This document shows positions 1 to 8,383 of a stretch of DNA of 59,591 bases, in pieces. The translations under genes were made by a program, and so were the position numbers. The stretch is from DRKI01 sp011051875 (lineage in GTDB: Bacteria; Desulfobacterota; Desulfobulbia; Desulfobulbales; Desulfobulbaceae), in NCBI GenBank assembly GCA_026990385.1, contig JALXDL010000068.1, positions 1-59,591 on the forward strand. The letters are read 5' to 3'. Under the pieces are notes generated by a model. That model did not search any database, was not told the DNA's origin, and was given only the letters and a program-made list of their open reading frames with translations. Positions within the stretch are counted from its first letter, which is position 1, and every line of letters begins with the position of its first letter.

Positions 1-37
1 GCGCCCCGGTGAACGGTTACCCTGGAAACGGACTGCC

Positions 38-475
38 CTAGAGCAGGGCGTGCAGCCGCTGTTCGATCTCGGCCTGCGGCGCGGCGCCAACCAGCTGGTC
101 CACAACCTGGCCGCCCTTGAAGAAGAGCAGGGTCGGCACACCGCGGATCTGGAACTGGGCCGCGACCATCTGGTTCCGGCTGGTATCGAGCTTGCAGATC
201 TTGACCCGGCCGGCATACTTCCGGGCCAGGTCTTCGATGATCGGCGCCAGCATGCGGCAGGGTCCGCAGGTGGGCGAGTAGAAATCCACCAGTACCGGCA
301 TCGGCGATGCGGCCACCTCCTGCTGGAAGGTCATGTCGGTGAGTTCGACCACGGTGCCGTCGGCCCGGGCAAGCGGTGCGCCGCAGCGGCCGCACTTGGG
401 TGTCAGGTGGCGCTTGTCAGCCGGGATCCTGTTCTTTGCCCCGCAGGAGGGGCAGACCACAATGGCATCGTTCAT
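38..475 (-). CDS. trxC: Thioredoxin with N-terminal zinc ribbon (thioredoxin 2 type)
   Basis: This is a cytoplasmic dithiol-disulfide oxidoreductase of the thioredoxin 2 family, 145 residues. Two CxxC pairs (C8/C11 and C28/C31) form the N-terminal zinc ribbon, and the thioredoxin fold follows with the redox motif CGPC at residues 70-73. The residue before the motif is Thr (PTCGPC) where most thioredoxins have Trp. I chose the ATG at 475 because a GGAGGA box lies seven bases upstream; the in-frame ATG at 481 and TTG at 493 are too close to or upstream of that box. The gene follows the norD-like gene on the same strand after 131 bases and may be co-transcribed. Thioredoxin 2 proteins resist oxidative conditions and reduce a subset of thioredoxin substrates; the actual substrate here is unknown. 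Confidence 0.93.
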   Translation of the reverse strand: MNDAIVVCPSCGAKNRIPADKRHLTPKCGRCGAPLARADGTVVELTDMTFQQEVAASPMPVLVDFYSPTCGPCRMLAPIIEDLARKYAGRVKICKLDTSRNQMVAAQFQIRGVPTLLFFKGGQVVDQLVGAAPQAEIEQRLHALL

Positions 476-606
476 CTTCATTCCTCCGTCCAAGGTTTTT
501 TCATTATTTTTTTTCTACCCGCCCGGTCCGGGGGCGGCCAGTCCCCGCCCCCGGAGAGGGGATGATCCGGAAACGACCTGTTGCCGATCGCTGCGAACGC
601 CCGGTC

Positions 607-2880
607 TCAACTTGTCAGCACCCGGTAGATCTCCGGCATCCGGGCCGGCAGCTTGCGCACGTCATCAAGGAAGATGGAGTTGGCGGCCCCGTACATGTGG
701 GCCATGTACTCGTGCGCATGGTGGTCGATGGTGATACAGAAGGGATGGATCCCGGCCGACCGCGCCTCGAGCAGGGCATGCCGGGTGTCCTCGATGGCAT
801 ACTCCCCCTTGTAATCGTCATAGTCCTCGGGCTTGCCGTCAGAGAGGATGATCAACAGCCTGATACGGGCGTCGACCTCGGCAAAGCGGGCGGTCATGTG
901 CCGGATCGCCGGCGCCATGCGGGTATACTCCTGCGGGGCGATGGAACCGATGCGCTGCCGCACGGTCTCCCCGTAGGGTTCCTCCAGGTGCTTGATATGA
1001 AAGGTCTCGCAGCGCAGCCGCCGCATACCGGAAAACCCGTAGATACCGTACCGGTCCCCCACCTTCTCCATGGCCTCGCAGATGAGGACCAGGGCCTCCT
1101 TGATGGCCGTGCCCACCCAGCCCTGGGTGGAATTGGACATGTCCACCAGGAAGAGGACGGCGATGTCACGCTCGTCCCGGGCCAGCCGGACAAAGAGCCG
1201 GTCCGAGGGCGGCAGGCCGGCCCGGCTGTCGGCCAGCGACTCAACCAGGGCGTCGAAATCGATGTCATCGCCGTCGCGCTGGCGGCGCAGGAACCGCTCC
1301 GTGGTCCGCATCATCTCGAACTGGTTGCGCAGCCTGACGATCTGGCCCCGGTACCTGGCCAGGGTGGCGGCGATGAAGGTGGAACGGGTCACCGGGATCT
1401 CCTTTTCGGTCATGATGCACCAGTTCTTTCGGAAACCGTTGCGCCGATGGTCCCACTCGTCATAGGTGACCGGGGCCTGCGCCTCGGCCGCTTCCGGCGG
1501 CACGGCCGTCTCGCCTGCCGCCACGGCCCGGCCGGCACGACCTGCCGCACTGCTGATGAAACGGGGCGGCAGGAAGCCAAACTCGTCGACCACCTCCCGG
1601 GCAAGCTGTTCCAGTTCCTCGTCCATGGCCACCTGCTCGTTGCCGACCCGCAGAAACATGGTCTGCTCCACCTCCTCTGGCCGTCCGCCGCCCTCCAGGA
1701 CCAGGGCCACGTCCGGATGCGGCGGTCCTGCTGCCTCCTGCTTCCGTGCCGGCTCTTCCTCCTTCCCGCTGTCCTCCCGCGGCAGGTTCAGCAGAACCGT
1801 GGCCAGGGTGTCGACGAACCGCTCCTCCAGGGCCTGCCGCCTCCGGTTGCGGGCGGCCAGGACAAGGTCCAGCCGGAAAGTCCCCTGGAAGAACAGGGGA
1901 ACAGCCGGACGATAGTCCCCGGCATCACGGTGCAACAGCGTATGCAGGTCCCGGCACAACCCAAGGCTGTGGGCCGCGGTGGCATCCGGCGCCATGAGAC
2001 GGCGGAGACGCCTGCTCCATGCGGCCGGGGATACAACGTCGACATCGCCCTGCAGGCAGCAGCGCTGCAGATCGGCCAGCAGCCGGCCCGCCCGGTCCCC
2101 GGTCCCGGGCCGGACCGGCGAAGACGGCAGAAGAGGCGCTGCCTCCCGCATCAGGCCGGGCAACTCCCGGGCCAGGAAGGCACGGGCCCGGATGGTCTCG
2201 AGCTGCAGGTAGAGATCAGCGGCCAGCTCCGGATGGGCAAGGGAGCGCAGATACTGTGCAAGCGGCAGTTCTGTACCCTCTTCCCCGCTGTCCTCCGGAA
2301 GCAGGGACCCGGCAGGGGTGAACGACCCCAGCGCCAGAAAGGCCCACTGAAACGAGGCGGTCAGCTTGTAGAGGAGAAAATTCCCGGTCCCGCCCCGGGC
2401 CAGGCTGATTTCCCGCGGCAGGAAGATGGTCTCGCCATCGGTGCAGGCCGAAGGCGCAGGTGCAAGATCGAGATCACGGCCGGCCAGACCGCGGACATAG
2501 GGCAGCAGGCGACCCCGGACCTCGTCAAAACGCAGGCCGGCAATGCCGCGCAGGCGACAGACGAACTCCTGCTCCACGTTGACCATGAACCGCTGGGCCG
2601 CCTGCAGGCCGCCCTTCTCGTACCGGTCCAGGGTCTCGTTCACCCAGGCTCCCAACTCGCCGGGCGGCAGGCAGGACAGGGCGTGGACAGCCTGGCCGAG
2701 GTAGTTGTAGCACAGGGAGTTGGACACCGGCCAGATGGCGGGCACCTGGCCAAGAACCGCGTCCACCAGGACCGGATCTTCCTCCACCAGCCCCTCCAGC
2801 GCCTCCTCCACCTCCCAGTCATTGGGCAGATCGGGCGCCACCAGGCTGAAAAAACGTTCTTTCAGGATGTCGAGCGTCAT
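607..2880 (-). CDS. VWA-domain protein, NorD/CoxE type
   Basis: This is a 757-residue cytoplasmic protein with a long helical N-terminal part and a C-terminal von Willebrand A domain. The metal-ion-dependent adhesion site is visible as DMSNS around residue 575 (DxSxS), with later LSDGKPEDYDD. Proteins of this kind work with a MoxR-family AAA+ ATPase to remodel or activate a partner enzyme; NorD does this for nitric oxide reductase and CbbO for RuBisCO. The ATPase gene lies directly upstream, 45 bases away, so the two form a pair. No norB, norC or cbbL gene is visible in the window, so the target is not known. The start ATG at 2880 has only a weak ribosome-binding site. Confidence 0.85.
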   Translation of the reverse strand: MTLDILKERFFSLVAPDLPNDWEVEEALEGLVEEDPVLVDAVLGQVPAIWPVSNSLCYNYLGQAVHALSCLPPGELGAWVNETLDRYEKGGLQAAQRFMVNVEQEFVCRLRGIAGLRFDEVRGRLLPYVRGLAGRDLDLAPAPSACTDGETIFLPREISLARGGTGNFLLYKLTASFQWAFLALGSFTPAGSLLPEDSGEEGTELPLAQYLRSLAHPELAADLYLQLETIRARAFLARELPGLMREAAPLLPSSPVRPGTGDRAGRLLADLQRCCLQGDVDVVSPAAWSRRLRRLMAPDATAAHSLGLCRDLHTLLHRDAGDYRPAVPLFFQGTFRLDLVLAARNRRRQALEERFVDTLATVLLNLPREDSGKEEEPARKQEAAGPPHPDVALVLEGGGRPEEVEQTMFLRVGNEQVAMDEELEQLAREVVDEFGFLPPRFISSAAGRAGRAVAAGETAVPPEAAEAQAPVTYDEWDHRRNGFRKNWCIMTEKEIPVTRSTFIAATLARYRGQIVRLRNQFEMMRTTERFLRRQRDGDDIDFDALVESLADSRAGLPPSDRLFVRLARDERDIAVLFLVDMSNSTQGWVGTAIKEALVLICEAMEKVGDRYGIYGFSGMRRLRCETFHIKHLEEPYGETVRQRIGSIAPQEYTRMAPAIRHMTARFAEVDARIRLLIILSDGKPEDYDDYKGEYAIEDTRHALLEARSAGIHPFCITIDHHAHEYMAHMYGAANSIFLDDVRKLPARMPEIYRVLTS

Positions 2881-2925
2881 AAGGTACCTGACAGCGACCC
2901 CGTGAACCGTTGCCGACCCGCGGTC

Positions 2926-3738
2926 TCAGAACAGGGAACTGACCATCTCGTCGATGGCGGCCAGCAGCTCCGGGTCATCGGACAGGGCCTGGGTTATGGC
3001 CACGTGGCAGGCCGTGCGCACAGGAATATCCCGGGCCACCAGCCTGCCCGCCTGGATGAGCAGCCGGGTGGAGGCGCCCTCGGCCAGGCCGGAATCCCGC
3101 AGGCTCCGGGTCATGCCGGCCAGCCTGACCAGCTGACGGGCCAGCTCCGGGGCTATGGCCGCTTCCCGCTGCACGATCTCAGCCTCCTGTTCCGGTTCCG
3201 GGTACTCGAAATCCAGGGCCACGAAACGCTGCCGGGTCGAAGGCTTGAGATCCTTGAGCACACTCTGGTAGCCGGGATTGTAGGACACCGCCAGCATGAA
3301 TTCAGGCGGAGCGTGCAGCAGCTCGCCCCGCTTTTCGATGGGCAGCTCCCGCCGGTCGTCGGCCAGGGGGTGGATGACCACGGTGGTATCCTTGCGGGCC
3401 TCCACGATCTCGTCCAGGTAGCAGATGGCGCCGGCCCGGACAGCCAGGGTCAGGGGGCCATCCATCCAGACCGCCTCGCCGGCCCGGATCAGGTAGCGGC
3501 CGACCAGGTCGCTGGTGGAGAGATCATCGTGGCATGAGACCGTGATCAGGGGACGGCCGAGCTTCCAGGCCAGGTACTGCATGAACCGCGTCTTGCCGCA
3601 GCCCGTGGGCCCCTTGAGGAGCAGGGGCATGCCGCAGCGGTAACTGACCTCGGCAATACGGACCTCGTCGCCCTGGGCCAGATAATACGGCTCATCGACA
3701 ATCCTGTGGGCGTCAAGGCGAATCTCTTTTGCCGGCAT
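2926..3738 (-). CDS. MoxR-family AAA+ ATPase, NorQ/CbbQ/NirQ type
   Basis: This is a 270-residue AAA+ ATPase. The Walker A motif GPTGCGKT is at residues 43-50, a Walker B-type YLDEIVEA lies near residue 105, and a C-terminal helical lid follows. The motif spacing matches the NorQ/CbbQ subgroup of MoxR ATPases, which form hexameric rings and act with a VWA partner to fit metal into, or reactivate, a target enzyme. I chose the ATG at 3738 because GGGAG lies six bases upstream; the ATG at 3744 abuts that box. The frame stays open far upstream but that part looks non-coding. It is the first gene of the pair with the VWA gene downstream and is divergent from the PHP gene. Confidence 0.88.
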   Translation of the reverse strand: MPAKEIRLDAHRIVDEPYYLAQGDEVRIAEVSYRCGMPLLLKGPTGCGKTRFMQYLAWKLGRPLITVSCHDDLSTSDLVGRYLIRAGEAVWMDGPLTLAVRAGAICYLDEIVEARKDTTVVIHPLADDRRELPIEKRGELLHAPPEFMLAVSYNPGYQSVLKDLKPSTRQRFVALDFEYPEPEQEAEIVQREAAIAPELARQLVRLAGMTRSLRDSGLAEGASTRLLIQAGRLVARDIPVRTACHVAITQALSDDPELLAAIDEMVSSLF

Positions 3739-4059
3739 ACGCATCTCCCTGTCCTGTTCCGGTGCTCCTGGCCGCCGGACCATCCGGCGCTCTCTTCCAC
3801 ACCGTAATGCCGAAACAGCCTCTTGACAACCACCGGTCAGGCCATGGCGGTCATTTGCACGTTGCGGAAAGGAGACGCGGTGATTACAGTAAATTCTGAT
3901 CCTTCGAACCTGCCGCCGCAGGATGACCGCCTGTTCCGCTCCATACCAGGGCCCTGGAAACAATACCGGGCGGATGCAACAGCACCGGGCCGGTCCCTGT
4001 GCCGGGTCTCCTGTCCGGGCCGCCGGTCGCCCCGGGGTGGCCTCAAACCGGTGTCTGCC
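3739..4059. other. Divergent intergenic region between the NorQ-like and PHP genes
   Basis: These 321 bases separate two divergent genes and must hold both promoters. I see no recognisable sigma-54 site, operator or strong hairpin. The upstream reading frames of both neighbours stay open through it, but neither shows conserved protein sequence there. Confidence 0.5.
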
Positions 4060-4947
4060 ATGTGCATAGATCTTCATTTTCACTCTGTCTTCTCCGACGG
4101 TACAGCCTTGCCGCGGGAACTGGCGCGGATGGCCGCCGATCTGCGCCTGACGGCCATTGCCCTGACCGACCACGACACCATGGCCGGCGTGCCGGAGATG
4201 ATGGAACATGGCCGGGCGGCCGGGATCGAGGTCATTCCGGGCATTGAGATCGGCGCCCTGCACCGGGGCCGGTCACTGCACCTGCTGGGCTACGGTATCG
4301 AGGCCGGCCACCGGCAGTTCAATGACTGGCTTGCCCGCCTGCAGCAGGGCCGAACGGAACGGAACCGCGCCATCCTGGAAAAACTTGGGTGCATGGGAAT
4401 CAGGATCAGCGAAAAGGAACTGCAGCGCTTTTCCCGCTGCGGCCAGGTGGGCCGGCCCCATATCGCGGCCCTGCTGATGGAAAAGGGAATCGTCCGGAGC
4501 ATGGACCAGGCTTTCTCCCTCTATCTTGGCCGGGGCAAACCGGCCTGGCAGAGCCGTTTCTGCTACAGCGCCGCCGAAACTATCGCCATGATTCACCGGG
4601 CCGGCGGCCTGGCCGTCCTGGCCCATCCCGGCCAGCTCGATCCGGCCATGCGGATCCAGCCCCGACTGGTGGCAGAACTGAAAGAGCTGCGCCTGGACGG
4701 ACTGGAGGCCTGGTATCCCGCCCATCCCCGCAAGATGCGCCGGGCACTGGCGGCCCTGGCCTCCCGGCACGGACTGCTGGTGACCGGCGGCAGTGACTTT
4801 CACGGCGCCAACCGTCCGGGCAGCAGCCTGGCCGGTGGCGACAACGGTTTCTGCCCCCCGGACGAACTGCTCAACGGGTTGCTGCCCCGGCTCATGCCCG
4901 GCCGGGAACCGGCGACAGGCGGCAGGGCCGCGATGGGCGCGGCATGA
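4060..4947 (+). CDS. PHP-domain phosphoesterase (TrpH / RNase AM type)
   Basis: This protein of about 295 residues carries the PHP metal-dependent phosphoesterase fold. The first metal motif HFHS (HxH, with SDGT following) is at the very N-terminus, TDHDT follows about 35 residues later, and GGSDFHG near the C-terminus supplies the last metal ligands. Its length and layout match the TrpH/YciV group, of which the E. coli member removes nucleotides from the 5' end of short RNAs and dephosphorylates 3',5'-nucleoside bisphosphates. I took the ATG at 4060 since the domain starts immediately after it; a GTG at 4051 is a real alternative because a GGGGTGG sequence lies about ten bases before it. The sigma-54 regulator gene follows after 45 bases. 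Confidence 0.87.
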   Translation: MCIDLHFHSVFSDGTALPRELARMAADLRLTAIALTDHDTMAGVPEMMEHGRAAGIEVIPGIEIGALHRGRSLHLLGYGIEAGHRQFNDWLARLQQGRTERNRAILEKLGCMGIRISEKELQRFSRCGQVGRPHIAALLMEKGIVRSMDQAFSLYLGRGKPAWQSRFCYSAAETIAMIHRAGGLAVLAHPGQLDPAMRIQPRLVAELKELRLDGLEAWYPAHPRKMRRALAALASRHGLLVTGGSDFHGANRPGSSLAGGDNGFCPPDELLNGLLPRLMPGREPATGGRAAMGAA

Positions 4948-4992
4948 GAGCCGCAGCGTGCGGCAGAAAAACGTACCTGGTGCTGACAGACC

Positions 4993-6405
4993 ATGCATAC
5001 CATTCTCGTTGTTGACGACGAACCCAATTACCAGATAGTTCTCTCCGAACTGCTCAAAGACGAAGGCTACGAGGTCTTCACCGCGGACTCCGGGACAGCC
5101 GGTCTGCCCATTGTCCGGGAGACCGACCTGGACCTGGTCCTGACCGACATGAAAATGCCGGGAATGGACGGAATCGAGTTTCTTCGAAAAATCAAAGAGT
5201 TCAACAAGGAACTTCCAGTGATCCTCATCACCGCCTACGCCGAGGTGGAAAAGGCGGTGGAGGCCATGCACCTGGGTGCCTTCACCTACCTGGCCAAGCC
5301 CTTTTCCAACGAGGAGCTGCTGGCCAGCGTGCGCAAGGCCGTTGAACACTATGGCCTTGTCCGCGAGATCCGGCGCCTGCGGGACGAGGCCACCCCCCGC
5401 TCCGGCTTTGGCGGCATGATCGGCAAGAACCCCGGCATGCTCGCCGTCTACCAGCTGATCGAGAAGGTGGCCCCGACCCCCTCCTCGGTCCTGATCACGG
5501 GCGAGTCCGGGACCGGCAAGGAACTGGTGGCCCGGGCCATCCACAACCTGAGCCCCCGGCGGGACGCGCCCTTTATCTCGGTTAACTGCGCGGCCCTTTC
5601 CGAAAACCTGCTCGAAAGCGAGCTGTTCGGGCACGAGAAGGGGGCATTCACCGATGCGGTGGCCATGCGCAAGGGCCGCTTCGAGCTGGCCGATACCGGC
5701 ACCCTGTTTCTTGACGAGATCGGCGAGATGCCGCAGTCCCTGCAGGCCAAGCTGCTGCGTGTCCTGCAGGAGCGGAGCTTCGAACGGGTGGGCGGCAGCG
5801 TCTCCCTGGAGGTGGATGTCCGCATCCTGGCCGCCACCAACAAGGACCTGAAAGACGAGGTGGATAAAGGAAAATTCCGGGAAGATCTCTACTACCGCCT
5901 CAACGTGATCCATATCCACCTGCCACCGCTCTGGGAGCGGGTGGACGACATCCCGGAGCTGGTGGCCCACTTCCTCAGGAAAAACGCCGCCCGGCTGGGC
6001 AGGGAGCGGCTCGACATCTCGCCCGAGGCCCTGCGCCTCCTGGTCAGCCTGCCGTGGGAGGGCAATGTCCGCGAGCTGGAGAACACCATCGAACGGGCCG
6101 CCATCCTCTGCAGCGGTGACCGGATCGAGGCCGAGGACGTGCAGCCTGATTCGGGCGCCACCGCGAACGGCCACGAATGGAGTTCCCGCCTGGACCTGGA
6201 ACAGTTCATCCCGGAGAACTTGAGTCTTTCCGACGTGCTGAGCGGAATCGAGGAACGGCTGGTCCGCCGCGCCCTGGAGGAATCGGACAATGTTCAAACC
6301 CGGGCGGCCGAAAAGCTCGGCATCACCAAGAGCCTGCTCCAGTACAAGATGAAGAAGTACAAGATCGACCGCAAGAAGAAGAGCCGGGGCAGGCAGAAGC
6401 AGTAA
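4993..6405 (+). CDS. Sigma-54-dependent response regulator (NtrC/AtoC type)
   Basis: The 470-residue protein has three domains: an N-terminal receiver with the phospho-acceptor Asp in LTDMKMPGMDG (about residue 52), a central AAA+ sigma-54 activation domain with Walker A GESGTGKE, and a C-terminal Fis-type helix-turn-helix (RAAEKLGITKSLLQYKMKK). It activates transcription from -24/-12 promoters when phosphorylated. The loop that contacts sigma-54 reads GAFTDA rather than the consensus GAFTGA. No histidine kinase gene is adjacent, so it is an orphan regulator; a cognate kinase must lie elsewhere. It ends six bases from the convergent nadK stop codon. The start has no strong ribosome-binding site, but the receiver begins right at this ATG. 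Confidence 0.95.
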   Translation: MHTILVVDDEPNYQIVLSELLKDEGYEVFTADSGTAGLPIVRETDLDLVLTDMKMPGMDGIEFLRKIKEFNKELPVILITAYAEVEKAVEAMHLGAFTYLAKPFSNEELLASVRKAVEHYGLVREIRRLRDEATPRSGFGGMIGKNPGMLAVYQLIEKVAPTPSSVLITGESGTGKELVARAIHNLSPRRDAPFISVNCAALSENLLESELFGHEKGAFTDAVAMRKGRFELADTGTLFLDEIGEMPQSLQAKLLRVLQERSFERVGGSVSLEVDVRILAATNKDLKDEVDKGKFREDLYYRLNVIHIHLPPLWERVDDIPELVAHFLRKNAARLGRERLDISPEALRLLVSLPWEGNVRELENTIERAAILCSGDRIEAEDVQPDSGATANGHEWSSRLDLEQFIPENLSLSDVLSGIEERLVRRALEESDNVQTRAAEKLGITKSLLQYKMKKYKIDRKKKSRGRQKQ

Positions 6406-6411
6406 ACGGAC

Positions 6412-7272
6412 TCAGGTGCCGGCCACCGCCCGGGGCAGGGGCATGCCGCTGGAGCGTCCTCCCCAGTTGAGCTTGCGGCGCAGGATGTCGAAATAACTCT
6501 TGTGCGGAGAGCTGATGAGGAGCAGCGGCTTGGCCGCCGCCTCCACCACCAGGCAGTCGTCCTTCTGCATGTCCCAGCCCCGCCGGCCGTCCACGATCAC
6601 CTTGACGTCGCCGGCCGGATCGGCCAGCTGGGTGGTGATCCGGACATGGGGCGAGAGCAGGACCGGCCGCGACTCCAGCATGAAGGGGCAGATCGGTGTC
6701 ACCAGGATGACGTCCAGCTCGGCATGGACAATGGGGCCGCCGGCCGAGAGATTGTAGGCCGTGGAGCCGGTGGGCGTGGAGAGAATCAGGCCGTCGGCCT
6801 TGTAGGTGGTGATGTACTCGGCATCGGCCCAGCACCGCAGCCGCACCACCCGCTCCGTGCTGCCCTTGACCACCACCACCTCGTTGAGCACGAACAGGGG
6901 CTCCTCCTCCCCGCCAGGACCGCCATCCCTGATGAACCTCGCCTTGAGCATCATCCGCTGCTCGATGTAGACCCGGCCCGAGAGGATGGTCTGCAGGGCC
7001 TGGTACATCTCGTCGGCCGCGATCTCGGTCAGGAAGCCCAGGTTGCCCAGGTTGATCCCCACCACCGGGATGTCGTAATGACTTGCCCTGGAGGCCACGT
7101 GGAGCAGGGTGCCGTCGCCGCCCAGGATGACGAGCATGTCCATATCCGGCTCGATCCGGTCCAGCTCGGCCCGGATCCCGCGGGCCCGGAACCAGGCGGC
7201 CAGCTCCTCGCCCACCTCCCTGATGGCCGGCGCATCGTGACGGGTGATGATGCCGGCATGGGTCACTTTCAT
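6412..7272 (-). CDS. nadK: NAD kinase
   Basis: This enzyme of 286 residues phosphorylates NAD+ to NADP+ with ATP or polyphosphate in the cytoplasm. The diagnostic GGDGT motif of the kinase fold is in VILGGDGTLLH (about residues 54-58), and the downstream TPTGSTAYNLSAGGP block forms the NAD-binding region. Length is normal for bacterial NAD kinases. Its ATG overlaps the proC stop codon by four bases (ATGA), so translation of the two is probably coupled. Confidence 0.96.
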   Translation of the reverse strand: MKVTHAGIITRHDAPAIREVGEELAAWFRARGIRAELDRIEPDMDMLVILGGDGTLLHVASRASHYDIPVVGINLGNLGFLTEIAADEMYQALQTILSGRVYIEQRMMLKARFIRDGGPGGEEEPLFVLNEVVVVKGSTERVVRLRCWADAEYITTYKADGLILSTPTGSTAYNLSAGGPIVHAELDVILVTPICPFMLESRPVLLSPHVRITTQLADPAGDVKVIVDGRRGWDMQKDDCLVVEAAAKPLLLISSPHKSYFDILRRKLNWGGRSSGMPLPRAVAGT

Positions 7273-8081
7273 GCGCCGAGGTCCCGGGAACGGTCAGTGG
7301 CCGCCTCGATGGCCGTCATCACGGTGCCCCGCAACCCGGCCTCTTCCATGACCTGGATACCGGTGATGGTGGTGCCGCCGGGCGAGGTCACCCTGCCCTT
7401 GAGCACGGCCAGGGGCTCGCCGGTCTCCCGGGCCAGCAACGCCGCACCATACACGGTCTGCAGGACCAGCTGCTCGGCCACCGGCCGCGGCAGGCCGGCC
7501 AGGACGCCACCGTCCACCATGGCCTCCATGAAGGTGAACACGTAGCCCGGGCCGGAACCGGATAGACCGGTGACAGCGTCAAGCAGGTTCTCCGGCAGCC
7601 GGACACAGGTGCCGACAGCGGCAAAGATCTGCTCGGCCGCCGCCATGTCCTCCTCGCTGCAATGGGCATTGCCGGAAAGCGCCGAGGCGCCGGCCAGGAC
7701 CAGGGCCGGCGTGTTGGGCATCACCCGGATGATGCGCATGGATCCGCCCAGGCCCTGCTCCAGGGCGGCGATGGTGACGCCGGCGGCAATGGAGATGACA
7801 AGATGGTCCCCGGTGGCATGCTCCCGGTAGCGTGCCAGGACCTGCTCCATGACCTGCGGCTTGACCGCCAGGATCAGGATCCGCGCCGCGGCACAGAGTT
7901 CGGCCTCGCTGTCGGTCACCTGCACGCCGTAGGTGGCGTGCAGCCACTCGCGCCGGGCGGCAAAAGGTTCGGCCACCATGATCTCTGCCCTGTCCGCCAG
8001 GCCGGCCTCCAGCATGCCCTTGAGAAGGGCCTCGCCCATCTGTCCCCCGCCAACTATACCGATTAAACCGATATTTCCCAC
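7269..8081 (-). CDS. proC: Pyrroline-5-carboxylate reductase
   Basis: This enzyme makes proline from 1-pyrroline-5-carboxylate using NAD(P)H, the last step of proline synthesis. The protein has 270 residues, the usual length. The Rossmann motif GIVGGGQMGEALL is at the N-terminus, and the C-terminal signature region contains GLSGSGPGYVF and VTSPGGTT. Translation probably begins at the GTG at 8081, because this places the nucleotide-binding motif close to the N-terminus; the ribosome-binding site is weak. The stop codon overlaps the nadK start by four bases. Confidence 0.96.
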   Translation of the reverse strand: MGNIGLIGIVGGGQMGEALLKGMLEAGLADRAEIMVAEPFAARREWLHATYGVQVTDSEAELCAAARILILAVKPQVMEQVLARYREHATGDHLVISIAAGVTIAALEQGLGGSMRIIRVMPNTPALVLAGASALSGNAHCSEEDMAAAEQIFAAVGTCVRLPENLLDAVTGLSGSGPGYVFTFMEAMVDGGVLAGLPRPVAEQLVLQTVYGAALLARETGEPLAVLKGRVTSPGGTTITGIQVMEEAGLRGTVMTAIEAATDRSRDLGA

Positions 8082-8193
8082 AGTTACACCACAATATTAA
8101 AGTTAATCATAGCACCTGCGAACCGTCGCCCGGCAGGGCCGGACCGCAGCCACCAGTACCCTGGACGCTACTGTACCATTCCCGGAGAAAAAT

Positions 8194-8230
8194 TGACAAA
8201 AAAACCCGCTGACCCAAAGGGGCCAGCGGG
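8194..8230 (-). terminator. Rho-independent terminator downstream of lpxC
   Basis: Read on the minus strand, a stem CCCGCTG/CAGCGGG (8224-8230 with 8205-8211), extended by three more G-C pairs around a bulge, is followed by a run of T. It lies about 150 bases beyond the lpxC stop codon and before proC, so it separates the lpxC transcript from proC-nadK. Between it and lpxC I see no gene. Confidence 0.85.
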
Positions 8231-8383
8231 AAAGAGGTTGCAGGAGACCGGCCATCCTGCCGATTGCATTATCGCCCCGGGGATACCCTACCGTGATTCC
8301 TCGTTTGCCTTGTTGCAGAGATCAACGCCTGCCTTTGTCACGGCTTGCGCCTGCGCGAGGGCGGATGCCTGGAGGGCTTACGC

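Noticed and set aside
376..3537. 1053-codon plus-strand frame
   Set aside because: It is antisense to the VWA and ATPase genes and has the Gly/Pro/Arg/Gln-rich composition of a shadow frame in GC-rich DNA.
4273..6297. 674-codon minus-strand frame
   Set aside because: It is antisense to the PHP and response-regulator genes, whose protein motifs are unmistakable.
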